Shown here: positions 4,277-5,961 of the stretch, one piece after another | Numbering within the stretch: the first letter of the stretch is position 1 | Layout: each line of letters begins with the position of its first letter | Assembly: GCA_003509825.1 (NCBI GenBank) | Contig: DOMT01000168.1 | Span: forward strand, 6,775-12,735 | DNA length: 5,961 nt | Origin: Coriobacteriia bacterium | Lineage (GTDB): Bacteria > Actinomycetota > Coriobacteriia > Coriobacteriales > UBA8131 | Direction: 5' to 3' | The notes under the pieces: model-generated | Told to the model about the DNA's origin: nothing | Database searches by the model: none | What the model saw: only the letters and a program-made list of their open reading frames with translations | Position numbers and translations under genes: made by a program

Positions 4277-5961
4277 GTGACTGAGAAAATCGATATTCAC
4301 GCTCCGGGTGTAGAGGTCAAAAAGTCCTGCTGCTATTTCTGTCACCAGAACTGCGGCGTCTTGGCCTATGTGAAGGATGGTAGGGTCTTGAAGATCGAAG
4401 GCGATTCATCACACCCCACCAACCAAGGAGGGCTTTGTTGCCGAGGCAACATCGCGCTGAAGCATCTGGATCATCCGGATCGCGTAAATTATCCGCTCAA
4501 GCGCAAAGGCGAAAAGGGTGCCAACGAGTGGGAGCGGATCGGCTGGGATACGGCGATAGCCGAGATCGCCGAAAAGCTCAATACCATTAGAGAAGAAAAC
4601 GGTGCCGAAGCTGTGGCCACCGCAGGTGGAACGACAAGGACCGATGACTGGTCGCGTCGTCGTTTTATGAACCAGTTCGGTAGTCCCAACAGCTTCCACA
4701 ATGCGTTGCTGTGCTGGATCCCCACCTTCATGGTCGAAACCGCCGTGTCGGGTTGGAGTCCGTTTGAGACCGACTTGGGCGGCGCGAAGGTCATCATCTT
4801 GTGGGGCGTAAACCCCGCGGCGTCCAATATGCCCGGCATCCACGGCTACAAGGGTCTGCAGGAGTCGGGCCTTAAGATCATCGTGGTCGATCCGCGTTAC
4901 TCCGAAACCGCGGCCCATGCCGACCTGTGGCTGCCGCTGCGTCCGGGATCGGACAGTGCACTTTCGCTCGCCATGCTACACACCATCCTGTTCGAGCAGC
5001 TCTATGATCAGGAGTTCGTCAACAACTGGTGCGTCGGCTTCGAAGAGCTATGGGAGCATATGTGGCAATGCTCACCCGAGTGGGCGGCCCCGCTCACCTG
5101 GCTCAGCGCCGAACAGATCAGGGAAGCTGCACGGATGTATGCCAACAATAAACCCGGATGCATCCAGTGGGGTTGTACCGCCGATCAGTTGGGTAAATCC
5201 TCGAGCGCCGGCATGCACGCCCGCGCCCTGATGCGTGCGGTTACCGGTAACCTCGACTGTCCCGGTGGCGACTTGATGCCCGGCCCCTCCCAGGCCTACA
5301 TGGTCGACGAGGAGCTCGAGGCCAACGATTGGTTGCCCGAGGAGCAAAAAGCCAAACAGATCGGTTCCGACAAGTACAAGCTCACTTCCTGGCCCGGCTA
5401 TCAGATCATCGCCGATACCGCCAAGGCGACCTGGGGTAAGGCTCCCACCGCCGAGTGGATGTGCGAGGCCCACGGCCCGTCGGTCTTTAAAGCCATCATC
5501 ACCGGTGAGCCTTATCCGGTGCGTGCGCTGTTGATATCGGCCACCAACCCGCTCAACTCATACGGGGACACCAAGATGGTGCTTGAGGCACTTAAAAAGG
5601 TGGAGTTCCTGGTCACCTGCGACTACTGGATCACTCCCTCGGCGCTTTACAGCGACTACATCATGCCCATCGCCGGCGCCTTGGAGCGCCCGATCATGCA
5701 TAACAACTACGGCGTTACCGACTCTCTCATCGCCTCGCAGCGTGCCATCCGGCCGATGTACGAGCGCAAGACCGACTACGAGTTCTGGCGCGATTTGGCA
5801 CTGGCCACCGGTCAGGCGGAGGAGATGTGGCCGTGGGAGCAGTTGGAAGACGCTTACTACTACGTCACCTACAACCTCAACAACTACGGTTACACCCACG
5901 GTTCCTACGACGAGTTCGTGGAGCGCTTCCGCTTCTTTTATCCCGCGCTCGAGTACTACAA
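4277..5961 (+). CDS. Molybdopterin oxidoreductase, acetylene-hydratase-like branch (3' end outside the window)
   Basis: The frame is open from GTG at 4277 to the right edge, giving 561 codons plus two bases. The start follows a purine-rich AGAGAGGG (4266-4273), a weak ribosome site at 3-nt spacing. The first in-frame ATG is far inside the conserved part, so GTG is required. The N terminus has a canonical cluster motif C19-x2-C22-x3-C26-x27-C54, followed by C55-R56-G57. GSPNSFHNALLCWIP (135-149) places C146 where the Mo/W ligand cysteine sits in acetylene hydratase. Cofactor-binding segments include ILWGVNPAASN (174-184), VVDPR (203-207), LRPGSDSA (221-228) and TGNLDCPGG (323-331). The C-terminal dinucleotide-binding domain is cut off. 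No signal peptide is seen, so it is probably cytoplasmic. Any iron-sulfur partner would lie downstream. It might add or remove groups on a small unsaturated or aromatic compound; the substrate is unknown. Confidence 0.9.
   Translation, partial: MTEKIDIHAPGVEVKKSCCYFCHQNCGVLAYVKDGRVLKIEGDSSHPTNQGGLCCRGNIALKHLDHPDRVNYPLKRKGEKGANEWERIGWDTAIAEIAEKLNTIREENGAEAVATAGGTTRTDDWSRRRFMNQFGSPNSFHNALLCWIPTFMVETAVSGWSPFETDLGGAKVIILWGVNPAASNMPGIHGYKGLQESGLKIIVVDPRYSETAAHADLWLPLRPGSDSALSLAMLHTILFEQLYDQEFVNNWCVGFEELWEHMWQCSPEWAAPLTWLSAEQIREAARMYANNKPGCIQWGCTADQLGKSSSAGMHARALMRAVTGNLDCPGGDLMPGPSQAYMVDEELEANDWLPEEQKAKQIGSDKYKLTSWPGYQIIADTAKATWGKAPTAEWMCEAHGPSVFKAIITGEPYPVRALLISATNPLNSYGDTKMVLEALKKVEFLVTCDYWITPSALYSDYIMPIAGALERPIMHNNYGVTDSLIASQRAIRPMYERKTDYEFWRDLALATGQAEEMWPWEQLEDAYYYVTYNLNNYGYTHGSYDEFVERFRFFYPALEYY

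Noticed and set aside
4409..4918. 169-codon minus-strand frame opposite the third oxidoreductase
   Set aside because: It is antisense to conserved cofactor-binding sequence and has no family features.

Overview
The window is a bacterial redox locus built from molybdenum/tungsten-bis-pterin enzymes of the DMSO-reductase superfamily. It holds parts or all of three large catalytic subunits, one small iron-sulfur partner and two very small cysteine-rich proteins. Clear AAAGGAG-type ribosome binding sites, coding GC of roughly 50-65% in sampled blocks, several such enzymes side by side, and the style of the small ferredoxin all suggest an anaerobic gut-type actinobacterium (Eggerthellaceae/Coriobacteriia). 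This placement rests on family resemblance from memory, not on a search; an anaerobic Firmicute is the main alternative.

Layout. Positions 142 to 1 (minus strand) carry the first 47 codons of a molybdopterin oxidoreductase that leaves the window. A 615-bp divergent intergenic region follows, only about 30% GC between 361 and 720, with a TATAAT promoter candidate at its right end. On the plus strand comes a cluster: a 77-aa zinc-ribbon protein with a proline-rich tail (758-991), a complete 759-aa molybdopterin oxidoreductase (1073-3352), and a 111-aa two-motif 4Fe-4S protein overlapping it by 4 bp (3349-3684). After a strong GC hairpin (3701-3727) comes a 52-aa protein with eight cysteines (3745-3903). 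Next is a 373-bp gene-free stretch rich in inverted repeats, with a promoter candidate and a possible structured leader. It precedes a third molybdopterin oxidoreductase that starts with GTG at 4277 and is open to the right edge (561 codons seen).

How the genes could work together. The 759-aa protein should bind the bis-pterin metal cofactor and an N-terminal 4Fe-4S cluster, and the overlapping ferredoxin-like protein would carry its electrons. None of the N termini shows a twin-arginine signal and no membrane anchor is present, so these enzymes look cytoplasmic. The third enzyme resembles the acetylene-hydratase-like branch, with a canonical C-x2-C-x3-C-x27-C motif and a cysteine at the expected metal-ligand position. 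The other two share a WSPPG motif and have altered iron-sulfur ligand patterns. Substrates cannot be read from the sequence; reductive removal of groups from small aromatic or plant-derived molecules is a reasonable hypothesis only.
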